Shown: positions 25,162 to 33,174 of the stretch, piece after piece
How positions within the stretch are numbered: the stretch's first letter is position 1
How the letters are laid out: each line of letters opens with the position of its first letter
Source: Bacillota bacterium
Lineage (GTDB): Bacteria > Bacillota > Clostridia > DSM-8532
Assembly (NCBI GenBank): GCA_023440865.1
Contig: JAEXRM010000020.1
Span: 1-49,048, forward strand
Length of the DNA: 49,048 nucleotides
Direction of reading: 5' to 3'
Position numbers and translations under genes: made by a program
The notes under the pieces: model-generated
The model's input: the letters and a program-made list of their open reading frames with translations, nothing else
Databases searched by the model: none
What the model was told of the DNA's origin: nothing

Positions 25162-25980
25162 ATGATGATTCCCGGCAACATTCTGCTTGCCATCGGCCTG
25201 ACATTGCTGGCCGGCCTGTCCACCGGCATCGGGGGGCTTGCCGCCCTGTTCATGAAACGCACGAACACGAAGGCCTTGTCGGTCGTGCTTGGTTTTTCCG
25301 CCGGCATCATGCTGTATGTGTCGTTCATGGAAGTGCTTGCCGAAGCGCGATCCCATCTGGTGGCGGGCATGGGGGAGGGACCCGGACATTGGACGATGGT
25401 GGCCGCATTCTTTGGCGGCATCCTGCTGATCGGCCTGATCGACAGGGTCGTGCCTTCGTTCGAGAATCCGCACGAGATTCATCGCGTCGAGGAGCTGAAC
25501 CAGTGCGCGCTGCCGCAGGGCAAGGTGCGCAAACTGATGCGGACCGGCATGATGGTGGCGGTCGCCGTCACCATCCACAACCTGCCCGAAGGGCTCGCCG
25601 TCTTCACTTCTGCGGTGTCGCAGCCCCGGCTGGGCATCGTGATCGCCGCAGCCGTCGCCATCCACAACATCCCCGAAGGCATCGCCGTTTCCATCCCTGT
25701 CTACTGCGCCACGGGCAGCCGGCGCAAGGCGTTCTGGTTCTCCGTCGGCTCCGGGTTTTCCGAGCCGCTGGGCGCGGTCATCGGCTGGCTGGTGCTGATG
25801 CCTTTCATGAGCGACATGCTGTTCGGCATCGTCTTCGCCGCCGTTGCGGGCATCATGGTGTTCATTTCACTCGACGAGCTGCTGCCGACGGCCCAGGAGT
25901 ACGGCGAGCATCACCTGTCGATGTACGGATTGGTCGGCGGCATGCTGACCATGGCGCTGAGCCTGCTGCTGTTTGCCTAG
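25162..25980 (+). CDS. zupT: ZIP-family metal (zinc) transporter, ZupT-like
   Basis: This 272-residue membrane protein has about eight hydrophobic segments and imports zinc and perhaps iron, manganese or cobalt in known relatives. Metal-site motifs are in VAVTIHNLPEGLAVF (His, Asn, Glu of TM4) and AAAVAIHNIPEGIAVSIPV (TM5), the HNxPEG pair diagnostic of ZupT; N-terminal LLAGLSTGIGGLAALF and GFSAGIMLYVSFMEVL also fit. Between TM3 and TM4 is a short loop without a long His-rich stretch. The ATG at 25162 follows TTGGAGG. Its promoter lies within a striking dyad, suggesting metal-dependent control. Two palindromic repeats follow at the stop codon. Confidence 0.93.
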   Translation: MMIPGNILLAIGLTLLAGLSTGIGGLAALFMKRTNTKALSVVLGFSAGIMLYVSFMEVLAEARSHLVAGMGEGPGHWTMVAAFFGGILLIGLIDRVVPSFENPHEIHRVEELNQCALPQGKVRKLMRTGMMVAVAVTIHNLPEGLAVFTSAVSQPRLGIVIAAAVAIHNIPEGIAVSIPVYCATGSRRKAFWFSVGSGFSEPLGAVIGWLVLMPFMSDMLFGIVFAAVAGIMVFISLDELLPTAQEYGEHHLSMYGLVGGMLTMALSLLLFA

Positions 25981-26013
25981 CCGACGATTTTTTCTTCGAA
26001 AAACCTCGTCGGC
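25980..26013. repeat. 34-bp palindromic repeat, copy 1
   Basis: The unit starts with the last base of the zupT stop codon. Its ends are GCCGACGA and TCGTCGGC, and inside TTTTT faces AAAAA around CTTCG, so the unit can form one hairpin. It is identical to the copy at 26037-26070. Confidence 0.85.
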
Positions 26014-26036
26014 GTGGGTGATCGCATGTGGCCGGT

Positions 26037-26070
26037 GCCGACGATTTTTTCTTCGAAAAACCTCGTCGGC
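26037..26070. repeat. 34-bp palindromic repeat, copy 2
   Basis: An exact second copy of the unit at 25980-26013, separated from it by 23 unrelated bases. It ends 6 bases before the -35 box of the next promoter. Tandem terminators or repressor sites are both possible. Confidence 0.85.
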
Positions 26071-26076
26071 TACCCC

Positions 26077-26104
26077 TTGAACCTTGCGGCGGGGGGGATA
26101 AAAT
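26077..26104 (+). promoter_or_regulatory. Promoter for the persulfide dioxygenase-rhodanese gene
   Basis: TTGAAC (26077-26082) and TAAAAT (26099-26104) are 16 bases apart, 46 bases before the start codon. Confidence 0.5.
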
Positions 26105-26150
26105 GGAGACGATGAGACGTGGTCACCCTTGGGTCAGGAAGGAGCGCGCC

Positions 26151-27269
26151 ATGGTCATGGAATCCCTCGGCAAGCATGCCTGCAGGACGTATCTTCTTGC
26201 TGACGAGGAAGAAGGGTTCGCCGCCCTGGTCGACCCCGTGCTCGATCACTTCGACGAATACCTCGATCTGCTGAAGAAAAGGAAGTTCACCCTTACCCAT
26301 GCCATCGACACGCACACGCATGCCGATCACATCTCCGCCTGCGCCGCCCTCAAGGATGCGCTGCAGTGCGCCTACGCCATGCACGAGCAGGCCGCCTGCG
26401 GCTGTGTGAACGAGTTGGTGCGCGATGGCGACATCATACGCATCGGCAGGCTTCAGATTCATGTGATGCACATGCCGGGTCACACGGAGGATTCGATCTG
26501 CCTGAAGGTGGGGCACCACCTGTTCACCGGGGATTTCCTCTTCCTCGATGGGGCGGGGGCCGGTCGCGACGACCTGCCGGGTGGCGATGCGGGGCGCCAC
26601 TGGGACAGCCTGCAGCGGCTGCACGAACTGCCCGAGACGCTGGTGATCTGTCCCGCGCATGAGTATCACGAACACAAGTGCTCCACGCTGGGACACCAGC
26701 GCCACACCAATCCGCACCTCAGGCAACGGTCTCGCGATGAGTTCATCCGGTACATCGAGGACCTCCGGCTTGGGCCTGCAGACTGGATGAACGATGTCCT
26801 CTCCGCCAACAAGGCCTGCGCGACCAACCCGAAAGCGGCATGGATCCCCGCCGACCTGCCGGTCTGTGAAATCCAGGGAAGCCTTGCGATGAACGTGAAC
26901 ACGCTGCCGGTGCTTCTGATCGAGGTACCCGTGTTCCTGCGCATGTACGAGCTGCAGCAGGGCATCCGGCATGCGGCCGGCGCCAAGGCGCACCGGGAGG
27001 CGTGGCTGCTGCTCGACGTGCGTGAGCCGGAGGAGCTCAAGGGTCGCGACAGTGTCATTGGCGGCGCGCTGAACATCCCGATTGGCCAGCTTCACGCAAG
27101 ACTGGGCGACCTCGAGGCACACAGGGACAAAACGATCATCACGGTCTGCCGGTCCGGCTCCCGCGCGGCCACGGCGGCACGGATCCTCATGGCGGCCGGT
27201 TTCCCGAACGTGAAGGTGCTCAATGGCGGCATGCATGCGTGGAACCACGCAATGCACGCGTTGGCTTGA
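26151..27269 (+). CDS. Metallo-beta-lactamase-fold persulfide dioxygenase-like protein fused to rhodanese
   Basis: This 372-residue protein joins an ETHE1/CstB-like metallo-beta-lactamase domain (metal motif THTHADH, His55/His57/Asp59/His60; then MPGHTEDS, FTGDFLF and CPAHEYHEH) to a C-terminal rhodanese domain with active Cys333 in VCRSGSRAATAA. Known fusions oxidise glutathione or CoA persulfide to sulfite and move sulfane sulfur, detoxifying sulfide. The middle segment between about residues 190 and 270 (MNDVLSANKACATNP onward) is typical of this group. ATG 26151 follows GGAAGGAG. It has its own promoter next to two palindromes. The first domain is normally an iron-dependent oxygenase, which is odd if the host is anaerobic; a hydrolase role cannot be excluded. 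Confidence 0.85.
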   Translation: MVMESLGKHACRTYLLADEEEGFAALVDPVLDHFDEYLDLLKKRKFTLTHAIDTHTHADHISACAALKDALQCAYAMHEQAACGCVNELVRDGDIIRIGRLQIHVMHMPGHTEDSICLKVGHHLFTGDFLFLDGAGAGRDDLPGGDAGRHWDSLQRLHELPETLVICPAHEYHEHKCSTLGHQRHTNPHLRQRSRDEFIRYIEDLRLGPADWMNDVLSANKACATNPKAAWIPADLPVCEIQGSLAMNVNTLPVLLIEVPVFLRMYELQQGIRHAAGAKAHREAWLLLDVREPEELKGRDSVIGGALNIPIGQLHARLGDLEAHRDKTIITVCRSGSRAATAARILMAAGFPNVKVLNGGMHAWNHAMHALA

Positions 27270-27300
27270 GATCCTTCTCCCCGGAATACGGTGCCTTCCA

Positions 27301-27329
27301 TTGACATGGATCGGACCCTCTGGTACGCT
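27301..27329 (+). promoter_or_regulatory. Promoter for the acyltransferase gene
   Basis: TTGACA (27301-27306) and TACGCT (27324-27329) are 17 bases apart, 88 bases before the chosen start. Confidence 0.5.
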
Positions 27330-27417
27330 TTGCCCATCGTACATGGCCTGTGCGGCAAACGGCGGAGTCCGGACCATTCCGGCAGCCACTTCTTCCTGCA
27401 GGTCGGAAAGAGGCGGC

Positions 27418-28677
27418 GTGAAGGCTTCCGGGATAATCAAACGGTTCGACATGCAACGCAAGCCCGTCCGTCAGCGCGGCTATCTGCGGCCACTGACCTG
27501 GCTGCTCAGTTTTCCTTCGGTCTGGAAGCGCCGGCTTCGGATTTCACGCTCCGGCATGGAGGGATTGCGGCCGCCGTACCTGCTGCTTTGCAACCACAAC
27601 GCCTTCATCGACTTCAAGGTGACCACGGCCGCCATCTTCCCGCACCGGGCAAACTATGTGGTGGCCATCGACGGGTTCATCGGCCGCGAGTGGCTGCTTC
27701 GGCAGGTTGGCGGCATCTGCAAGCGCAAGTTCACGAACGACATGCAGCTGGTCCGCCACATCCATCATGTGCTCCATGAACAGAAGGACATTCTGGCACT
27801 CTATCCGGAGGCCCGGTATACTTTGGACGGCTCACAGGCATCCCTGCCGGGTTCCCTGGGCAAGATGATCCGCATGATGAAGGTGCCGGTCGTGCTGCTG
27901 CTCATGCACGGGAATCATCTGCAACAACCCGTCTGGAACCTGAAAAAAAGAAACAACCGCATCGATGCGGAACTGACCTGCCTGTTTACGGCGGAGCAGG
28001 CCCGAACGCTGACGGTCGAGGAGATCAACCGGCGATTGTCGGAAGCCTTCCGGTACGATGAATACGCCTGGCAGCGCGAGAACCGCGTCCGCATCGATGC
28101 GCCGGACCGTGCCGAGGGTCTTCACAACGTGCTGTACCAGTGCCCGGCATGCCTGTGCGAGAATCGGATGGAATCGCAGGGACACCGGCTGCGTTGCGGT
28201 GCCTGTGGCAAGCAGTGGGCCTTGTCGGAGTACGGCGCGTTGTCAGCCGAAACGGGCGAAACGGAGTATGCCAGCGTACCCGCATGGTTCCGGTTCGAGC
28301 GGGCGCAGGTCAGAAACCAGCTGCTCGCGGGCACCTACCGGTTCGAGGACGACGTGACGGTGGACTGGCTGCCGAATGCCCGCGGCTACATACGCCTGGG
28401 AACGGGACATCTGATCCACGACGCCGAAGGTTTCCGGATGACGGGCAACTTCGACGGGAAGCCTTTCGAGCTCGTCAAGGAACCCCGCAGCATGTACGCC
28501 TGCCACATCGAGTACAACTATTTCGGGAAAGGCGACTGCATCGACCTTTCCACACTCGAGGACACCTGGTACCTGTATCCCAGGACCGCAAGAACCGCAG
28601 TCACGAAGATCTCCCTGGCTGTCGAGGAGCTGTACCTCATGGCCAAGGAGAGAGAGGAAACCGCGAAGCCTGATTGA
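27418..28677 (+). CDS. 1-acyl-glycerol-3-phosphate acyltransferase-like protein with zinc ribbon
   Basis: This 419-residue protein has an N-terminal PlsC-type acyltransferase domain, with the HX4D motif in CNHNAFIDF (His60, Asp65) and a later ALYPEARYTLDG block that corresponds to the substrate-binding PEG motif. After about residue 240 comes a CxxC...CxxC zinc ribbon (Cys242/Cys245 and Cys260/Cys263), then a C-terminal beta-rich region. Such proteins probably acylate lipids, but the acceptor is unknown. I take the GTG at 27418 as start because GGAAAGAGG lies 5 bases before; the in-frame ATG at 27451 has no good site. It converges on the radical SAM gene with a 9-base gap and no terminator between. 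Confidence 0.78.
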   Translation: MKASGIIKRFDMQRKPVRQRGYLRPLTWLLSFPSVWKRRLRISRSGMEGLRPPYLLLCNHNAFIDFKVTTAAIFPHRANYVVAIDGFIGREWLLRQVGGICKRKFTNDMQLVRHIHHVLHEQKDILALYPEARYTLDGSQASLPGSLGKMIRMMKVPVVLLLMHGNHLQQPVWNLKKRNNRIDAELTCLFTAEQARTLTVEEINRRLSEAFRYDEYAWQRENRVRIDAPDRAEGLHNVLYQCPACLCENRMESQGHRLRCGACGKQWALSEYGALSAETGETEYASVPAWFRFERAQVRNQLLAGTYRFEDDVTVDWLPNARGYIRLGTGHLIHDAEGFRMTGNFDGKPFELVKEPRSMYACHIEYNYFGKGDCIDLSTLEDTWYLYPRTARTAVTKISLAVEELYLMAKEREETAKPD

Positions 28678-28686
28678 ACCAGCGGA

Positions 28687-29823
28687 TTACCCGCAGGTGC
28701 CGTCGGCAAGCCATGCCGCCACATCGGCACGCCTGCCTGCCAGCGCACAGCCGCCCCTGGTTTCCGACAACTCCCCGTGGTGTTCGCGGATGGCGCGCAG
28801 CAGGGGCGAATTGAGTGCCTCGCGCAATCCTGCGGCCAGGGCGTTCGTGTCCGACACGTCGGAAAACGGGCATGCTGTCAGGCTGCCGTCGGCACCGACA
28901 TGAAGGAAGCCGCGGCCTGCCGCAAGACAGCCTCCGTATGCGGTTTCATCACCCGGAAAAGCGATGACGGGCATGTGGTGCCGCCGCATCAGACGATCCT
29001 GCAGGCCGGACAGGTATGCCTTGGCGCGGGCGTCAAGAGCCAGCGGCAGGTCGTCCTCCTGCTGTGGCACATACTCCACGTGAAAAATCACATCCGTCCC
29101 CTGTGCCGCCATCTCTGACAGGAACGCATCCGATATGGCGACACCGAGGTTATCCATCGTGACCGTGATGGATGCGCCGAATATGCAGCCTGCCGTCTTG
29201 AGCGACCGCATGGCCCGCATCACGGCGGCATGGGTGCCCTCGCCGCGTCTTGCATCGGTTTTGGCCTCATCCCCCTCCAGACTGAGGACGGGCACGATGT
29301 GCGGGTTGTTCCTGAAGAATCCGACTGCGGAGTCGTCGCAACGCGTGCCATTCGTGAACACCACAAACAGCGTGCTTTTGCATTCGGCGGCGACGTCCAG
29401 CAGATCCCGTCGCAGCAGCGGCTCGCCGCCGGCCAGCATGACGGTGGTCACGCCCAGGTTCTCGGCCTCGGAAAGCAGGGAGCGGAATGCGGCCGCATCC
29501 ATTTCCCTGCCGGTGCCGCACGATGCCGTGCCGGCATAACATCCCGCACAGGACAGGTTGCATTGGCGGGTGAGGCTGACGATCATGAGCGGCGGCACCG
29601 TCAACCCGGAATCCGCAAGGCCGGCTCGGATGAGGTCGCGCGCGGCAAAGCCGTCTAGTACGCGCTTCAGCGTCTTGGCGGCACGCGGCTTGGCCAGCGC
29701 CAGGCGGGATCCGAGCGCGATTGTCTGCGCCAGATTGAGGCTGAACAGCGCCGATGCGTGGGCGTCGGCGGAAGAAGCAGGTGCGGGGCGGGGGATCACA
29801 TGGCTTTGAGCAGTTTGGTTCAT
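28687..29823 (-). CDS. Radical SAM protein with SPASM-like C-terminus
   Basis: This 378-residue protein carries the radical SAM cluster motif CxxxCxxC in TRQCNLSCAGCYAG (Cys88, Cys92, Cys95), then VMLAGGEPLLRRDL for SAM binding. The C-terminus has further cysteines in GGCLAAGRGFLHVGADGSLTAC (first 20 residues plus two) and RGGCALAGRR, as in SPASM-type proteins that modify peptides or cofactors. The start at 29823 follows GGAAAGGA on the minus strand. No small precursor peptide or partner maturase is evident nearby, so the substrate is unknown. It is divergent from pncB. Heme-related or peptide-modifying activity are the main possibilities. Confidence 0.85.
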   Translation of the reverse strand: MNQTAQSHVIPRPAPASSADAHASALFSLNLAQTIALGSRLALAKPRAAKTLKRVLDGFAARDLIRAGLADSGLTVPPLMIVSLTRQCNLSCAGCYAGTASCGTGREMDAAAFRSLLSEAENLGVTTVMLAGGEPLLRRDLLDVAAECKSTLFVVFTNGTRCDDSAVGFFRNNPHIVPVLSLEGDEAKTDARRGEGTHAAVMRAMRSLKTAGCIFGASITVTMDNLGVAISDAFLSEMAAQGTDVIFHVEYVPQQEDDLPLALDARAKAYLSGLQDRLMRRHHMPVIAFPGDETAYGGCLAAGRGFLHVGADGSLTACPFSDVSDTNALAAGLREALNSPLLRAIREHHGELSETRGGCALAGRRADVAAWLADGTCG

Positions 29824-29970
29824 GGCGGGTGTCCTTTCCGATGGGTACATGCCTTTTGATGAACATACGCCGCACTTGCCGAAACGTCTTGGCCGGTTTA
29901 CCATGAAGACAAAGGCGGCAGGTCGGCCGCGGGTCGCGGCACCACGCCGTTGGCGGAACAGGAGACCCGG

Positions 29971-31413
29971 ATGGAACGCATGAATCTGACGATGCTCGCG
30001 GACTTTTATGAACTGACGATGGCCAACGGATACCTCTCGGAGCAGATGCAGGACCGCACGGCCGTGTTTGACATGTTTTTCCGGCGTGTGCCCGCCGATG
30101 GCGGCTACGCCCTCACGGCAGGATTGGCGCAGTTGGTCGAGTACCTTGAGAACCTGCATTTCGATGAGGAGGACATCGCCTTTCTCCGGGGCAAGAACCT
30201 GTTCAGCGAGGATTTTTTGGCATACCTGCGCCATTTCAGCTTCCATTGCGACGTCTGGGCGATCCCCGAAGGCACGCCCGTGTTCCCCAACGAGCCCATT
30301 GTCGTCGTGCGCGGTCCGGTCATCGAGGCGCAGTTCATCGAGACGATGGTGCTGCTGTCGATCAACCACCAGAGCCTGATCGCAACGAAGGCCAACCGCA
30401 TCGTGCGGGCGGCGGAGGGGCGCGCCATCATGGAGTTCGGGTCCCGGCGGGCCCAGGGGTACGATGGCGCCATGCTCGGTGCGCGCGCCTCCTACATCGG
30501 TGGCTGCCACGGCACGGCCTGCACCATCGCGGAGCGGGAATACGGCATCCCGGCCCTGGGGACCATGGCGCACAGCTGGATGCAGATGTTCCCGGACGAA
30601 CTCTCGTCTTTCCGGGCGTACGCGCGGACCTACCCATCGGCCTGCACCCTCCTGGTGGATACGTACAATGTGCTCAAGTCGGGGGTACCCAATGCCATCC
30701 GCGTGTTCCGGGAGGAAATCGTGCCACGCGGTTTTCGTCCGGCCGGCATCCGCATCGACAGCGGGGACATCGCCTGGCTGTCGAAGGAGGCGCGCCGGAT
30801 GCTCGACGAGGCCGGCTTTCCGGATTGCCGCATCGTGGCGTCCAACGCGCTCGACGAATTCATCATCCGCGATCTGCTGCGGCAGGGTGCGTGCGTCGAT
30901 CTCTTCGGTGTCGGCGAACGGCTCATCACCTCGCGTTCCGAACCGGTGTTCGGCGGCGTCTACAAGCTGGCGGCAGTGGAGCACGACGGTGTGATGGAGC
31001 CGAAGATCAAGCTCAGCGAGAACGTCGGCAAGATCACCATACCAGGCTTCAAGCAGGTGTGGCGCCTGTTCGACCGCGTCAGCGGCAAGGCGCTGGCGGA
31101 CGTTGTGACCGGGCATGACGAGGTGATTTCCGAGGACAGCCCGTACGAGATCTTCGACCCGGAGTACACCTGGAAGCGCAAGCGGCTGGCCAACTTCGAG
31201 GCGAAGCCCCTGCTGGTTCCTATCTTTGAAAAGGGACGGCGTGTGTACGATTCGCCGGATCTCGCGGACATCCGCATGCATTGCGCCGATGGCGTTGCCA
31301 CCCTGTGGGAGGCCGTGCTGCGGTTCGAGAATCCGCACAAGTATTACGTGGATTTGTCCGCCTCGGTATGGCAGACACGCGAGCGGCTGCTCAAGGAGAT
31401 GTCCTGCGGATGA
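29971..31413 (+). CDS. pncB: Nicotinate phosphoribosyltransferase
   Basis: It links nicotinate to PRPP with ATP to give nicotinate mononucleotide, the Preiss-Handler NAD salvage step. The 480 residues match the Bacillota type. Motifs: LTMLADFYELTMANGYL at the N-terminus, FGSRRAQGYDGAMLGARAS (phosphate and His-loop region), GTMAHSWMQMF, LLVDTYNVLKSGVPNA, RIDSGDIAWLSKEAR and FGVGERLITS. The ATG at 29971 follows AGGAGA. Its stop overlaps the start of the next gene (ATGA at 31410-31413), implying translational coupling to a membrane protein of DUF1576. Confidence 0.96.
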   Translation: MERMNLTMLADFYELTMANGYLSEQMQDRTAVFDMFFRRVPADGGYALTAGLAQLVEYLENLHFDEEDIAFLRGKNLFSEDFLAYLRHFSFHCDVWAIPEGTPVFPNEPIVVVRGPVIEAQFIETMVLLSINHQSLIATKANRIVRAAEGRAIMEFGSRRAQGYDGAMLGARASYIGGCHGTACTIAEREYGIPALGTMAHSWMQMFPDELSSFRAYARTYPSACTLLVDTYNVLKSGVPNAIRVFREEIVPRGFRPAGIRIDSGDIAWLSKEARRMLDEAGFPDCRIVASNALDEFIIRDLLRQGACVDLFGVGERLITSRSEPVFGGVYKLAAVEHDGVMEPKIKLSENVGKITIPGFKQVWRLFDRVSGKALADVVTGHDEVISEDSPYEIFDPEYTWKRKRLANFEAKPLLVPIFEKGRRVYDSPDLADIRMHCADGVATLWEAVLRFENPHKYYVDLSASVWQTRERLLKEMSCG

Positions 31414-32732
31414 AGCTTGGATCATGGCGCATCGGAGGAGAAACGCCCGGGAAGGCGGCTGAACCGGAATTGTTGGAAATCGTCCGCACCCAGCGGTTGC
31501 GATCGGGCATGCTGATGCTGGTCAGCCTGCTGCTCACGGTCACTGCGTTTGCCCTGGAGCCGCCGGCAACAATCCTTCATGGCATGGGGCGCATTCTGGT
31601 TGAGCCCGGCGTCCTGATCACGGACTACATGGCCGTAGCCGGCCCCGGCGCAGCCTTCCTCAACAGCGGCCTGCTGCTGGCGGTCGGGCTGCTGCTCGTG
31701 CGCATGAACCGCATTGCGATCTCGGGGCCGGTCATTGCCGCGTTGCTGACGCTGTGCGGGTTTTCCTTTTTCGGCAAGAACCTGTACAACTCCTGGGCGG
31801 TGCCACTGGGCGTGCTGGTGTATGCCCGATTCACCGGCGCGCCATTCTCACGCTATATCCTGCATGCCCTGTTCGGCACGGCGCTTGGTCCATTGACCAG
31901 CCAGATATCCTTCGGACTCGGCCTGCCGCCGCAGGCAGGCATCCCCCTGGGGAACCTCGCCGGCATGGTGGCCGGTTTCCTGCTGCCTGTGCTTGCCGGC
32001 CACTTCCTGAAGTTCCATCAGGGTTACAACCTGTACAACATCGGATTTACCTGCGGTATCATCGGCATGCTCTTCATGGGTGTGCTGCGTGCCTTCGGGT
32101 ACCAAAGCACGCCGGTGCTCGTGGTTTCGGAAGGGCTCAACCTGCCGTTGGCCGAGTTCATGTACCTGCTGTCAATTGCATTGATCATCGGCGGCTTGTT
32201 GACGGGCGGCGCGGACTGGGGGCGCCTGTGGCTGTTGTGGCGCCAGTCCGGCAGGCTGGCCGCGGACTTTCCCGAACTCGTGGGTATCGGCACGACGATG
32301 GTCAACATGGGGCTGCTTGGGCTGTTGGCGACCACCTATGCCCTTGTTGTCGGGGGAGAGCTCAACGGCCCCATTCTGGGAGGCATCTTCACAATCATCG
32401 GATTCGGGGCATTCGGCAAGCACCTGATGAACACGTTGCCGATTCTGGTGGGTGTCTATCTGGCCGCATTGATGCATGTCTTCGACCCCCATGCCACCGC
32501 ATCGCTGCTTGCGGCCCTGTTCGGCACGACGCTTGCGCCGATGGCCGGCGCCTTTGGCTGGCCTGTCGGCCTGCTTGCCGGTTTTCTGCATATGTCGATG
32601 GTGATGAACATCGGCTACCTGCACGGAGGCCTTAACCTGTACAACAACGGCTTTTCCGGCGGTTTCATCGCCGCTGTGCTGGTTCCGGTGCTGGAGGCGG
32701 TTCGGGAACGGATGGGCGATCAAAACCGGTGA
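31410..32732 (+). CDS. DUF1576 polytopic membrane protein, coupled to pncB
   Basis: This 440-residue protein has about ten or more hydrophobic segments and resembles the DUF1576 family, which has no established function. Two halves repeat each other: ALFGTALGPLTS (near residue 153) and GYNLYNIGF (near 206) in the first, ALFGTTLAPMAG (near 370) and GLNLYNNGF (near 409) in the second; FSFFGKNLYN and FGAFGKHLMN also match. Internal duplication is typical of channels and secondary transporters. The ATG overlaps the pncB stop, so both are made together. A niacin or precursor uptake role is an inference from position only. An N-terminal soluble stretch of about 30 residues precedes the first helix. 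Confidence 0.8.
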   Translation: MKLGSWRIGGETPGKAAEPELLEIVRTQRLRSGMLMLVSLLLTVTAFALEPPATILHGMGRILVEPGVLITDYMAVAGPGAAFLNSGLLLAVGLLLVRMNRIAISGPVIAALLTLCGFSFFGKNLYNSWAVPLGVLVYARFTGAPFSRYILHALFGTALGPLTSQISFGLGLPPQAGIPLGNLAGMVAGFLLPVLAGHFLKFHQGYNLYNIGFTCGIIGMLFMGVLRAFGYQSTPVLVVSEGLNLPLAEFMYLLSIALIIGGLLTGGADWGRLWLLWRQSGRLAADFPELVGIGTTMVNMGLLGLLATTYALVVGGELNGPILGGIFTIIGFGAFGKHLMNTLPILVGVYLAALMHVFDPHATASLLAALFGTTLAPMAGAFGWPVGLLAGFLHMSMVMNIGYLHGGLNLYNNGFSGGFIAAVLVPVLEAVRERMGDQNR

Positions 32733-32779
32733 GAAAAAGCCCCGGACATGCGCCGGAGCCTGAATGGGAGGGGATCGAC

Positions 32780-33124
32780 ATGAGACGGGTGCGCAAGACG
32801 GCCGAGCGGGTGCTCCAGGAGCTTGTGGGATATGCGCATGGACACGCCATGGATGATATCACCGTACGCGTGCTGTGCCTCAATGGCCGGTTCACGGTGG
32901 AGCTTGATGCCCCCTGCACGGAGGTGCCCGCAGACCTGGGCACCCTCAAGGAAGCCGCTTACTCCCCGAAGCGACCGGAGATCGAAGGGTACTACCAGGT
33001 CCTGCCGGTCGCCAATGCCGAACAGAGGCTGCGCCGTATAGGCGCGTTGGTGGATGCCGCTTCGGTGAGTCATGCGGACGGGCGCCTCGTGATCCGTGTC
33101 GAGGGGGCCGGTCAGCCGGACTGA
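32780..33124 (+). CDS. Small protein of unknown function
   Basis: This 114-residue protein is likely real: ATG 32780 follows GGGAGGGG, it starts 47 bases after the DUF1576 gene, and its composition is ordinary. It begins RRVRKTAERVLQELVGYAHG, followed by DDITVRVLCLNGRFTVELDAP, a helix then paired strands that faintly resemble a minimal GHKL ATPase-like or anti-sigma-like fold, but the nucleotide motifs are not visible. There is no signal peptide or membrane segment. I do not recognise the family. It may act with the membrane protein upstream. Confidence 0.6.
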   Translation: MRRVRKTAERVLQELVGYAHGHAMDDITVRVLCLNGRFTVELDAPCTEVPADLGTLKEAAYSPKRPEIEGYYQVLPVANAEQRLRRIGALVDAASVSHADGRLVIRVEGAGQPD

Positions 33125-33174
33125 CGCCCGCGTGCGGCGGTAGATGCATGCAGGGGCGGGCCCATGCCTGTCCG

